Positions 24,959 through 32,867 of a DNA stretch of 32,935 nt are shown here, piece by piece. Both the position numbers and the translations under genes were made by a program. Source of the stretch: Prochloraceae cyanobacterium PL24a_bin.78 (lineage in GTDB: Bacteria; Cyanobacteriota; Cyanobacteriia; Cyanobacteriales; JANQIW01); the NCBI GenBank assembly GCA_028281945.1, contig JANQIW010000110.1, positions 1 through 32,935 on the forward strand, read 5' to 3'. The notes under the pieces were generated by a model. The model saw only the letters and a list, made by a program, of their open reading frames with translations, was not told the origin of the DNA and searched no databases. The number at the start of each line of letters is the position of its first letter. Position 1 is the stretch's first letter.

Positions 24959-25741
24959 TTAGTTACTTAATGCCTGTATCTCTTCCTTAGATAAGCCTGT
25001 AATTTCCGCAACTTGTTCCAAACTCATTCCTTCTTTTAATAAATTTATAGCAATTCGTGAAATTCTAGACTCGGCAGCATTGGCACGATTACGTTCAGTT
25101 TCTGCACGATTACGCTCAATTTCTGCAATCTCTTCCGGTAGAGGTAATAATTCTCCTGAAGAATTCTCCCAACGCAACCAAGTAGCAGAAATATCTTTAT
25201 ACATACCTTGCCAACGTACTAAATTTAATCCTAAAGAATTACAAATCATGCGATCGTTTTCCTTTGTAATTGGCTGATAAACCCCATTATTTAGGGAAAA
25301 GCCCTCCCAATCATTAGGATTAAAAACATCATACCAAAAATATTCGGGTACACGTAATCTATTTTGATATACTAATTTCTTCTCATTTTTATCAATTTTT
25401 GCAGTGCTTTGAGAGAGTAATTCGATAATAACATCAGGTGCCTTTCCTTCTTCCCAAACTACCCAACTCAGCCTTTCTTTTTTGGGCACCCCTAAAACTG
25501 CGAAAAAATCAGGGCCACGGAAATCATTATTACGCACTTGAGAAAGACTAAAATAAACAAACATATTGCCACCGACAAAACCATCATCTCTTTGTGCCAA
25601 CCAAGGCTGTAAACTATTAATCAAAAGATACATTTGATTAATATGTCGTTGACTTTCCATCGGCATTCCATCGTCATAAGGCAATTCCTCCTGAGTGGGA
25701 GGTAGTTTTATTTCTGGTGGCGTTATAATTTTGTCTGACAC
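24959..25741 (-). CDS. Uma2 family protein (putative restriction-like endonuclease)
   Basis: A 260-residue protein of the Uma2 (DUF820) family, which is greatly expanded in cyanobacteria. The PD-(D/E)XK-like core is visible: FRGPDFFAVLGVP (Asp), VWEEGKAPDVIIELLSQST (Glu), KNEKKLVYQNRLRVPEYFWY (Lys, then VxEYxxxD-like). The C-terminal 60 residues hold a charged repeat (IERNRAETERNRANAAESR) and a helical end LLKEGMSLEQVAEITGLSKE, a motif shared with Rpn-type proteins. No biological function is established for the family. It is convergent with the antitoxin gene and stands alone on this strand. Confidence 0.88.
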   Translation of the reverse strand: MSDKIITPPEIKLPPTQEELPYDDGMPMESQRHINQMYLLINSLQPWLAQRDDGFVGGNMFVYFSLSQVRNNDFRGPDFFAVLGVPKKERLSWVVWEEGKAPDVIIELLSQSTAKIDKNEKKLVYQNRLRVPEYFWYDVFNPNDWEGFSLNNGVYQPITKENDRMICNSLGLNLVRWQGMYKDISATWLRWENSSGELLPLPEEIAEIERNRAETERNRANAAESRISRIAINLLKEGMSLEQVAEITGLSKEEIQALSN

Positions 25742-26080
25742 TACATTCTTAATATTTATTTTATATTTTTTTAGTATAGTTATATGTAGTATTTTAGCAC
25801 AAATTCCTCAAATTTGTCGTCTACTTTTAACCATTAGAATTTAAGCATTAAAATTCAACCATTGATAAGATTTTGATGAAAAAAAATTAGGGATTAACCA
25901 TGAGTTATTAACAACTAACTATCCCAATGTACCATGGAAAATTAACAATTGAAAATTGAAATTGAGAATATGAGAAACTTTGATTTTGAAGTTTTTTTCA
26001 ATGTCTTTTTGTCAAGATATCATCCTAGATAACTATAAACTATATCAAAAATCAACCATTAAGATTGTCAAAACTAATTT
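25742..26080. other. Intergenic region between divergent genes
   Basis: About 340 AT-rich bases between the Uma2 and SpoIIM-family genes. It contains a short run of near-repeats around AAATTAACAATTGAAAATTG (25941-25970). It must hold two promoters, but none stands out. Confidence 0.4.
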
Positions 26081-27052
26081 ATGAATATTAAACGTTGGAT
26101 TGCTAGAAGAGAAAAAAATTGGCAAAGATTAAACTCCTTATTACAACAAGTAGAAAAGAAAGGATTACCATCTTTAAATGCCGATGAAATTAGAGAATTA
26201 GCCGGCTTATATCGATCGATTTCTGCCGATTTAGCCAGGGCAAAAACTCATAAAGTAGGGCAAATTCTCATAGAAGATTTGCAGAGATTAACTAATCGTA
26301 GTTACACCCAAATATACCAAGGTGCGCGTCATCAAGAATGGAAAGCAATCATAGATTTTTATAAGTGGGGTTTCCCAGAAATTGTGCAGAAAACTTTCAT
26401 TTATTCCCTAATAGCTACTGTAATTTTCCTATTAGGAGGAATTATTGCTTGGTGGTATGCTTGGCGGGATCCTGTTTTTATTTCTGTTAGTATTCCACAA
26501 CACTTAATCTCAAAAGTAAGAGACGATGGAGAGTTATGGTTTGGTTCGATTTTAGGAATTGAACCATTGGCTTCTAGTAATATTATGATTAACAATATTG
26601 GGGTTGCTTTAAAAGCAGTTGGTGGTGGAATAACGGCAGGAATTTTTACAATTTATATCTTAATTTTTAATGGATTACATATAGGTGCAATTGCAACTTT
26701 AGTAGGTCAAAATAATCTCGCTTATCCTTTCTGGGCTTTTGTTTTCCCCCATGGTTCCTTAGAATTGCCTGCAATTTTTTTAGCTGGAGGTGCAGGTTTA
26801 TTAATTGGTAGAGGATTATTATTTCCTGGTAAATATAATCGAGTTGATGCTCTTAAAATTTATGCTAATCAAGCTATTCAATTAGTATTTGGTATTGTAC
26901 CAATGTTATTTATTGCTGGTATTATTGAAGGGTTTTTCTCTCCTAGTCTTCTAATTCCAGATTCTCTTAAATATCTAACGGGTATTTCTATTTTTGCTGG
27001 GTTTGTTTTCTACTGTAATAATAAGAAATCACCTAAAAATTTCGATGGTTAA
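26081..27052 (+). CDS. Stage II sporulation protein M family (DUF95) protein
   Basis: A 323-residue membrane protein of the SpoIIM/DUF95 family. The soluble N-terminus has the usual RREKNWQRLNSLLQQVEKKG and ELAGLYRSISADLARAKTHK blocks. Four or more hydrophobic segments follow (about residues 105-127, 180-205, 215-250 and 265-310), with conserved NNIGVALKAVGGG and FVFPHGSLELPAIFLAGGAG. In non-sporulating bacteria these proteins occur with RDD membrane proteins and are thought to act in the envelope; in Bacillus SpoIIM takes part in septal peptidoglycan turnover. There is no ribosome binding site of note. The CPBP-like gene follows 59 bases later in the same direction. Confidence 0.9.
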   Translation: MNIKRWIARREKNWQRLNSLLQQVEKKGLPSLNADEIRELAGLYRSISADLARAKTHKVGQILIEDLQRLTNRSYTQIYQGARHQEWKAIIDFYKWGFPEIVQKTFIYSLIATVIFLLGGIIAWWYAWRDPVFISVSIPQHLISKVRDDGELWFGSILGIEPLASSNIMINNIGVALKAVGGGITAGIFTIYILIFNGLHIGAIATLVGQNNLAYPFWAFVFPHGSLELPAIFLAGGAGLLIGRGLLFPGKYNRVDALKIYANQAIQLVFGIVPMLFIAGIIEGFFSPSLLIPDSLKYLTGISIFAGFVFYCNNKKSPKNFDG

Positions 27053-27111
27053 TTATTATCCAATATCAATCATCAATTATTAGTTAAACATTATTTACTA
27101 CTATTAATATC

Positions 27112-28047
27112 ATGCCTTTATCTAACATTCCTTTCCCCGAAGAAAATCCTTTTACCAAAATTAAAATTCGCCATTTTATTGTCTGGTTTTTCTTATTTTG
27201 TGCAATGGCTGGATTTCAATTAGGAATAATATCTTTTATCTTGACATCAGATACAGAAATTGAAAAATTACCATATTACGAAACTATTATTATGCCTTTC
27301 TTAATTATATTTTGTTTTGCTTTAAGTATTGCTTGGTTAGTCAGACAATGTCGTTTAGTAGGAATTGAATCTAAATACCTCATTGGTAAAATTCCTGATA
27401 ATTTTCAATGGAGAGAATTAGCTGGAATTGCAATTGCTACTAGTTTTTTATCATCAGGTTTTTGGAGAATTTCTTATTATTTATTATCTTTTCTCTTCCC
27501 TTCATGGATTAATAATTTCTACCAAACATCTAAAGCTACCAATGCTCAAAATAATCTTTTTATTATTATTTTTAGTACTAGAGAATATCAATTTATTATT
27601 GAAAATATATATTTTATATTATTAATACCACTGATGATGTTTTTAGCAGGATTTATAATACACAGATTAACTGCTAAATGGGGTAAAAAAAAATCTATGT
27701 TAGCACTATTTGTTTTTTATATTATCAGTGCTTTTCCTAATATTCTTGGTAGTGTAACTGAATTTATTCTTTTTCCTTTCTTATATCTTACTTCTAGAAC
27801 TTTATTAATTCCTGTGATATCTTATCTAATAAATTGGTTATTTTTTTCTGCTTGGAATTTTTGCTGGTTTTTGTTTGGTGAAAATAATTTGATAATTAAA
27901 GAAGATCTAAATATTATATTAGGATTAGGAATAATATACATAGTGTTTTCATTGCCTTTTATTATTTATTTTGTTCGCAAAAATTGGTATGTAATGAAGA
28001 AACCTCTACCATATTTTACTAACAAAGAAGAAAACCTTGGTTATTAA
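27112..28047 (+). CDS. CPBP-like membrane protein lacking the catalytic residues
   Basis: A 311-residue protein with about eight hydrophobic segments. The C-terminal half has the shape of the CPBP (CAAX/Abi) glutamic membrane protease domain: a helix ending GFIIHRLTAKWGKKKSMLAL, a following helix ending near ISAFPN, and a final ISYLINWLFF. In active CPBP enzymes the first helix carries EExxxR, the second ends in His and the third has HxxxN. Here the EE positions read Leu-Met (about 174-175), the Arg is Ala (179) and the His is absent, while Asn241 is kept. So the fold seems preserved but the active site is not. It is 59 bases after the SpoIIM-family gene, so a joint membrane function is likely. 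The family call is by pattern only. Confidence 0.5.
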   Translation: MPLSNIPFPEENPFTKIKIRHFIVWFFLFCAMAGFQLGIISFILTSDTEIEKLPYYETIIMPFLIIFCFALSIAWLVRQCRLVGIESKYLIGKIPDNFQWRELAGIAIATSFLSSGFWRISYYLLSFLFPSWINNFYQTSKATNAQNNLFIIIFSTREYQFIIENIYFILLIPLMMFLAGFIIHRLTAKWGKKKSMLALFVFYIISAFPNILGSVTEFILFPFLYLTSRTLLIPVISYLINWLFFSAWNFCWFLFGENNLIIKEDLNIILGLGIIYIVFSLPFIIYFVRKNWYVMKKPLPYFTNKEENLGY

Positions 28048-28286
28048 AAAACTGGTTATTAAAAAAAGGTAATTAAATCCTTACTTATTATTTATTACTT
28101 AATTGATATTAATTGTGCCAAAATAATGATTAAAGTTAAAACCTCTATATATTGCAAAATCCTCCCCATTCCTCCTTTATCTCAAGAAACTCCTCATTCT
28201 CCCATTCTCCCATTCCTCCCATTCTCCCATTCTCCCATTCCCCCCATCTTCCCATTCAATCTCTACCATAATTCACGAAAATGATA
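28048..28286. repeat. Heptamer bases and inverted decamer array
   Basis: 28080-28102 holds TTACTTATTATTTATTACTTA, a degraded heptamer array. 28155-28256 holds about ten units of CCCATTCTCC and variants, the reverse complement of the G-rich decamer seen elsewhere. The array lies between the convergent 3' ends of the CPBP-like and DinB genes. Confidence 0.8.
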
Positions 28287-28793
28287 TTAAGGGTTAGGTT
28301 TAAGTACTCTATGAAGATCCAGCACTGGTGGTTTAACATTAGTTTGAGTTATCATAGCATGAACTTGTCCGCGATGGTGAGTTTGATGATTAAAGAAATG
28401 AATTAAAAGGGTTGTCGTTTCATCGCTAAATTCCTTCCCTTCGTTATTAACATAATCAATCTCGCTCTCTAACCAAATTTCATCTAATTCAGCCATAAAA
28501 TTCTCGATACTTTCATCCTCTTCTTGGCGAGCCTCCCATAATTCATCAAAATTATCATAAAGAATAGAATCTAAATTAGTAGAAGGAATGACTACTCCCT
28601 GAAATCTCATCATCCAAATTCGATCGCCTATCAGAATATGATTTAAAGTACCGTGAATACTTCTAAAGAAAACCTGACGATTAACCTTCCTTTCCTCATC
28701 AGTTAATTGTGCGCAAACACTATAAAGACGATGATTAGCCAATTTATTGTATAAAGCCAGTTTTTGGAAATAAGAATAAGTACGATCGATCAT
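28287..28793 (-). CDS. DinB family protein
   Basis: A 168-residue protein when started at the ATG at 28793 (MIDRTYSYFQKLALYNKLAN). A TTG at 28823 would add ten residues of no evident value. DinB/YfiT four-helix fold: LALYNKLANHRLY in helix 1, IHGTLNHILIGDRIWMMRF in helix 2 with the first metal-binding His, and HFFNHQTHHRGQVHAMI with the two other His ligands. Family members bind a divalent metal and include thiol-transferases; in bacteria many respond to DNA damage. The exact substrate is unknown. It is convergent with the CPBP-like gene across a repeat array. Confidence 0.9.
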   Translation of the reverse strand: MIDRTYSYFQKLALYNKLANHRLYSVCAQLTDEERKVNRQVFFRSIHGTLNHILIGDRIWMMRFQGVVIPSTNLDSILYDNFDELWEARQEEDESIENFMAELDEIWLESEIDYVNNEGKEFSDETTTLLIHFFNHQTHHRGQVHAMITQTNVKPPVLDLHRVLKPNP

Positions 28794-28823
28794 AGAGAAT
28801 AACAAATAATAACTAATAGTCAA

Positions 28824-29140
28824 TATTTAACATGATAACTGTACAATAGTCCAAAGTAAATTATGAAGTAAACATTAGATATAAATACTCAGAGAAATTG
28901 AATTAAAAAGCTCAAAATCTAGATTATTCTCAATATCAATCTTCCCCCTTTACCATAATCAATTAGCCAAAACATTGTCAAAATGGGAACAAATTTGGGA
29001 ATTCTAAAATCTATTTTCAGTAGATACCAGAGGTTTTACAATTTCTTTTGATAACTTCTTCTTTAAGAGTCATTTTTTTTACAAAATGCCTGAAGAATAT
29101 TAGTATCTAATCTAATTAGAAAATAAGATTCCCAAGAAAA
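28824..29140. other. Intergenic region between divergent genes
   Basis: About 320 bases, AT-rich, containing the promoters of the DinB and LD-carboxypeptidase genes. No repeat, RNA gene or further reading frame is recognised. Confidence 0.4.
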
Positions 29141-30052
29141 ATGAAAACCATCGAGAAATTAAAACAGCCATCACCCCTAAAACCAGGAGATAAAGTAACA
29201 GTAATTGCGCCTAGTGGCCCGTTAAAAGAATTTGAATCTTTTGATAAAGGGATAAAAATTTGGAAAGAAAAAGGCTATCAAGTGGAATTAGGTAGCAACT
29301 GGAATAGTCGTCACCGATACTTGGCAGGAAGCGACTATTCAAGGCGAGAAGCCTTAGCTAAAGCGTGGTGTGATGAAGAAACTAAAGCCATCATGTGTGT
29401 CAGAGGCGGTTATGGCGGCGCGAGATTGCTAACAGATTGGGATTGGAAAATCTCCACAAAAGATCCAAAATGGTTGATTGGATTCTCTGATGTTACTAGT
29501 TTACTATGGAGTTTGGCTAAAGAAGGAATTAGCAGTTTACACGCCCCAGTATTAATTACTATGGCTACTGAACCAGATTGGTCTCTTAAACGATTGTTCG
29601 ATATTATTGAAGGGAAAAACAATCTACCACCATTACAAGGCAAGGGTTGGGGTGGGGGAAAAGCCAATGGCATTCTCTTAGCTGGCAATCTCAGTGTGGC
29701 GACACATTTATTATCTACCCCCATTCAACCTTCCCTAGATGGGGTGATTTTGGCTTTTGAGGATGTTTCTGAGGCACCCTATCGGATCGATCGTTATTTG
29801 ACTCAATGGCGTATGCTAGGGGCGTTTCAGCAGGTTAAAGGTATTGCTTTAGGGCGTTTTAGTCGATGGGATTGTAAGTGTAATTCTATGGGATGGAATG
29901 TGGAAGATGTATTAAAGGATTGTCTAGGGGATTTGGGAATACCTATTGTTTCTGATTTACCTTTTGGACATGATGGTGAAAATGCTGCTTTAGTTGTAGG
30001 TAGTAGGGTAGAATTAGATGGGGATAATGGTCTTCTAACTATTGATACTTGA
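29141..30052 (+). CDS. LD-carboxypeptidase (peptidase S66)
   Basis: A 303-residue protein of the S66/LdcA family that removes the terminal D-Ala from murein tetrapeptides during peptidoglycan recycling (some relatives are microcin-immunity peptidases, MccF). The catalytic triad is visible: Ser116 in IGFSDVTS after the glycine-rich CVRGGYGGARLL, Glu207 in ILAFEDVSEAPYRIDR, and His277 in LPFGHDGENA. The length is typical and no signal peptide is present, so it acts in the cytosol. It is divergent from DinB, and the EVE-domain gene follows 50 bases later and may be co-transcribed. Confidence 0.94.
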   Translation: MKTIEKLKQPSPLKPGDKVTVIAPSGPLKEFESFDKGIKIWKEKGYQVELGSNWNSRHRYLAGSDYSRREALAKAWCDEETKAIMCVRGGYGGARLLTDWDWKISTKDPKWLIGFSDVTSLLWSLAKEGISSLHAPVLITMATEPDWSLKRLFDIIEGKNNLPPLQGKGWGGGKANGILLAGNLSVATHLLSTPIQPSLDGVILAFEDVSEAPYRIDRYLTQWRMLGAFQQVKGIALGRFSRWDCKCNSMGWNVEDVLKDCLGDLGIPIVSDLPFGHDGENAALVVGSRVELDGDNGLLTIDT

Positions 30053-30102
30053 TAATTAATATAGAATATATTTGAAAATAAATATTACTTAATAATAAAT
30101 AG

Positions 30103-30510
30103 ATGAACTACTGGCTTTTAAAAAGTGAACCAAGCACTTATTCTTGGCAAGATTTACTTGAAGCTGGGCAAGATATGTGGGATGGGGTGAGAAATTACCA
30201 AGCTGCTAATAACCTTAAAAAAATGGCTAAAGGAGATCAAGCTTTCTTTTATCACTCAGTTAAACAAAAAAGAATTGTGGGGATTGTGAGTATTATTAAG
30301 GAATATTATCCTGATCCCACGGATTCTTCTGGTAAATTTGTAGCTGTAGATGTTTCTCCTGTGATTGCTTTCCCTAAACCAGTAACCTTAGCCCAGATTA
30401 AAGCAGAAGAAAGCCTTCAAAATATGGTACTTGTGCGTCAATCAAGACTCTCTGTTTCTCCTGTTACTTCAAAAGAATGGAATATTATTTGCAAAATGGG
30501 AGGAGTTTGA
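30103..30510 (+). CDS. EVE domain-containing protein
   Basis: A 135-residue single-domain protein with the EVE/YTH-like fold signature: MNYWLLKSEPSTYSWQDL, WDGVRNYQAANNLKKM, GDQAFFYHSVKQKRIVGIV and LVRQSRLSVSPVTSKEW. These proteins resemble human THYN1. EVE domains bind modified bases in DNA or RNA and occur alone or fused to restriction enzymes. A stand-alone copy like this is common in cyanobacteria and proteobacteria. It probably shares a transcript with the LD-carboxypeptidase gene. Confidence 0.93.
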   Translation: MNYWLLKSEPSTYSWQDLLEAGQDMWDGVRNYQAANNLKKMAKGDQAFFYHSVKQKRIVGIVSIIKEYYPDPTDSSGKFVAVDVSPVIAFPKPVTLAQIKAEESLQNMVLVRQSRLSVSPVTSKEWNIICKMGGV

Positions 30511-31009
30511 TTATATGGTTTTTCTTTAATAATGTATAGATACCACTGTGGGAAGAATGGGGAGAATGGGAAGAATGGGTGATGATTTTTACTCAGATGG
30601 TTTCCTTGGGAATGGGAGGAATGGGAGGAATGGGAGAATGGGAGAATGGGAGAATGGGGGAGGAATGGGAGAATGGGAGAATGGGAGAATGGGAGAAAAA
30701 GAGTGTATCTTATTACTTATTACTTATTACTTAATCAAGGATGGGGAGAATGGGGAGAATGGGAAGAAATAAGGGGATACTTAATTATGAAGAAGATAGT
30801 CAAGATTAAGGAGAATAAATTTTGGTTAATCATCCTAGATATAAAATCTTTAAACTCCATCATTATTTTTGAAAATTGATATTAGTAATAAAAGATAAGG
30901 AATAGATATTAAAGAATAAATTTAATAAATTTAATTTCATAATCAACATTCAATCTCAATTAAGCTATAATAATCAAGCATAACCATAAAAATAACTTAG
31001 GATAAAACT
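30511..31009. repeat. Largest decamer array and full composite repeat
   Basis: 30553-30590 and 30608-30690 contain about fifteen units of GGGAGAATGG and close variants. 30713-30735 is a TTACTTA array of about three copies. 30738-30770 is ATCAAGGATGGGGAGAATGG with further units. 30810-30885 runs AATAAATTTTGGTTAATC, CCTAGATATAAAATC, AAACTCCATCATTATTTTT and GAAAATTGATATTA. This is the most complete copy of the composite element. Open frames across it are by-products of the 10-base period. The last 120 bases hold the promoter region of the next gene. Confidence 0.8.
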
Positions 31010-31708
31010 ATGAATACTCAAAAACCTTTAAAGATCGGCTTAATTATCTACCCAGATATGACACAATTAGATATTACAGGACCTCATCAAGTATTTTCTT
31101 TCTTCCCAAATACTAAAATTCATTGGGTTTGGAAAACATTAGAACCTGTTAAAAGTAATGGTGGATTGACAATTTTACCAACAAATACCTTCTCAGATTG
31201 CCCCCAATTAGATCTTTTTTGTGTACCAGGAGGAGCATTAGGACAAATTAAAATGATGGAAGATGAAGATATGTTAGCATTCCTACGAAAACAAGCAGAA
31301 CATGCTAAATATATTACATCTGTATGTACAGGGGCTTTAATTTTAGGCGCAGCAGGACTTTTAAGAGGTTACAAAGCCGCAACTCATTGGGCTTTTCGAG
31401 AGCAATTGGCTTTGTTGGGGGCAACTGTTAGCAAGGAAAGAGTAGTTATTGACAGAAATCGAATTACAGGTGGTGGGGTTACGGCTGGTATTGATTTTGC
31501 CCTTACAATTGCGGGAAAGCTTTATGATGAGAAAACGGCTAAGTCAATTGAGTTATTGATGGAATATAATCCATCTCCTCCTTTTGGGGTGGGCACTCCT
31601 GATACTGCTGAGGTTGATTTGGTGGAATATGTGAAGATGTTTGCAGGGGAATTAACTGCTGAATCTCTTAAAGTCTCTAAACAAGTAGGGAATAATTTAG
31701 GTATCTAA
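31010..31708 (+). CDS. DJ-1/PfpI family protein, isonitrile hydratase-like
   Basis: A 232-residue protein of the DJ-1/PfpI superfamily. GLIIYPDMTQLDITGPHQVF at the N-terminus carries the Asp and aromatic features of isonitrile hydratases. CVPGGALGQI and the nucleophile elbow SVCTGALILGAAGLL with Cys106 follow, then ATTHWAF-like ATHWAFREQLALLGA and GGGVTAGIDFALTIAG. Isonitrile hydratase converts an isonitrile to an N-substituted formamide. The closest family members carry this label, but true substrates in cyanobacteria are unknown. There is no helix-turn-helix extension. The gene is isolated downstream of the repeat region. Confidence 0.87.
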   Translation: MNTQKPLKIGLIIYPDMTQLDITGPHQVFSFFPNTKIHWVWKTLEPVKSNGGLTILPTNTFSDCPQLDLFCVPGGALGQIKMMEDEDMLAFLRKQAEHAKYITSVCTGALILGAAGLLRGYKAATHWAFREQLALLGATVSKERVVIDRNRITGGGVTAGIDFALTIAGKLYDEKTAKSIELLMEYNPSPPFGVGTPDTAEVDLVEYVKMFAGELTAESLKVSKQVGNNLGI

Positions 31709-31820
31709 TGGTAATTAATCCCTTGTAGAAAAGCTTTTATTTGTGGATTCTGTATCTAAGGAAGAAGTGATATTTTATTTACTCCTTAGTTTTTTATTAA
31801 AGATAGTTAAGAAAAAAATA

Positions 31821-32783
31821 ATGACAAAATTTCCCCATGATGAATTTGCGAAAGAATATTTATCAGAGTTATGCCAAGATTATGGTGAATCTATTTCTTC
31901 TGCGGATATCAAAAGCGAAAAAAGACAAGTAGATATTCTCTTTACTCCTACCTCTAAAGCAAATAATACCCCTAATACTATAGGATTATTAGGAAAAATA
32001 TTAACAACAACTTGTTTATTGGAAGTTTACCGTAATGGAATCGAAGCGCAAGAAATATTACAATGTATCCCCAAGTTAGTTGATGTGATTGAAAGTAAAA
32101 GAAGGGAGGCTAGGAGACAAGGTAGTCGGAAAAAATTAACGGATTTGCCTATTTTATGGATAATCACTCCCACCATTTCTGATAAGATTCTTGAAGATTT
32201 TGGTGGTATTCCTAATGAAGAATGGATTAATGGGGTTTATTTTCTACCAAAAGGTTTTATGACTAGAATTATAGCTGTACATCAGTTACCAGTCAATCCA
32301 GAGACTTTATGGTTGAGAATTTTAGGAAAAGGAAAAGTGCAAACTACGGCGATAGAAGAGTTAAAATCATTACCTGAGAATTTCCCCCATCGAGATATTG
32401 TTTTAGAATTGATATATGGGTTGTGGGATACCTTAAGACGAAATCAACAAGAATCAGGAAATTTAGAAGTAGAAGATTTGGAGGTTGTTATGAGTTTGAG
32501 AAATATTTTTCAAGAAAGATTGGCAGAAGAAAGGGAAATTGGCAACCAACAAGGCAGGGAAATTGGTATCCAAGAAGGTAAGGAAATTGGTATCCAAGAG
32601 GGTATTCAACAAAATCTAAAAAATAATATTATTAGTCTTTTAGAAAAGCGTTTTGGTATAATACCTTTTGAATTAATTGATCGAATTAATAGCATTTCTG
32701 ATACTCCTAAATTACAAAACATTTTTCTGGAAACTATTAGTATTAATTCCATAGATGAGTTTGAAGATTTAATTAATTTATAA
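31821..32783 (+). CDS. Rpn/PD-(D/E)XK nuclease-family protein, DUF4351-like end
   Basis: A 320-residue protein from the ATG at 31821 (MTKFPHDEFAKEYLSELCQD). The frame opens earlier at a GTG (31743) but that extension is not protein-like. FPHDEFAKEYLSELCQDYGE and KRQVDILFTPT (Asp of the nuclease core) are typical of the cyanobacterial Rpn-like/putative transposase family. Past residue 240 come three copies of a seven-residue repeat (REIGIQE/GKEIGIQEG), a common coiled linker, then a helical tail of DUF4351 style (LLEKRFGIIPFELIDRINSI). Rpn proteins are DNA nucleases that promote RecA-independent recombination in E. coli; activity here is untested. Part of this gene is duplicated 394 bases downstream. 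Confidence 0.8.
   Translation: MTKFPHDEFAKEYLSELCQDYGESISSADIKSEKRQVDILFTPTSKANNTPNTIGLLGKILTTTCLLEVYRNGIEAQEILQCIPKLVDVIESKRREARRQGSRKKLTDLPILWIITPTISDKILEDFGGIPNEEWINGVYFLPKGFMTRIIAVHQLPVNPETLWLRILGKGKVQTTAIEELKSLPENFPHRDIVLELIYGLWDTLRRNQQESGNLEVEDLEVVMSLRNIFQERLAEEREIGNQQGREIGIQEGKEIGIQEGIQQNLKNNIISLLEKRFGIIPFELIDRINSISDTPKLQNIFLETISINSIDEFEDLINL
32474..32541. repeat. Direct repeat, first copy
   Basis: A 68-base segment inside the Rpn-like gene (AGATTTGGAGGTTGTTATGA through AAGGGAAATTG) that is identical to 32868-32935. The spacing is 394 bases. It covers the residues MSLRNIFQERLAEEREI. Confidence 0.95.
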
Positions 32784-32867
32784 ATGGAGTAATCATAAAT
32801 CAATTCACCTCTATTTCTTGCGGGAAAATTAGAAATCCTAGATGGGGTAGAGGTGTTTTCTCAAAGG

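Noticed and set aside
28155..28256. Possible CRISPR array in regularly repeated CCCATTCTCC units
   Set aside because: The period is about 10 bases, there are no unique spacers and no cas genes are near.
30548..30772. Open reading frames made of MGRMGRMG and GEWENGRMG-type repeats
   Set aside because: They arise from the 10-base repeat array read in several frames and have no start signal or non-repeat content.
31743..31820. GTG start for the Rpn-like gene
   Set aside because: The extra 26 residues are not typical of the family, while MTKFPHDEFAKEYL from 31821 is.
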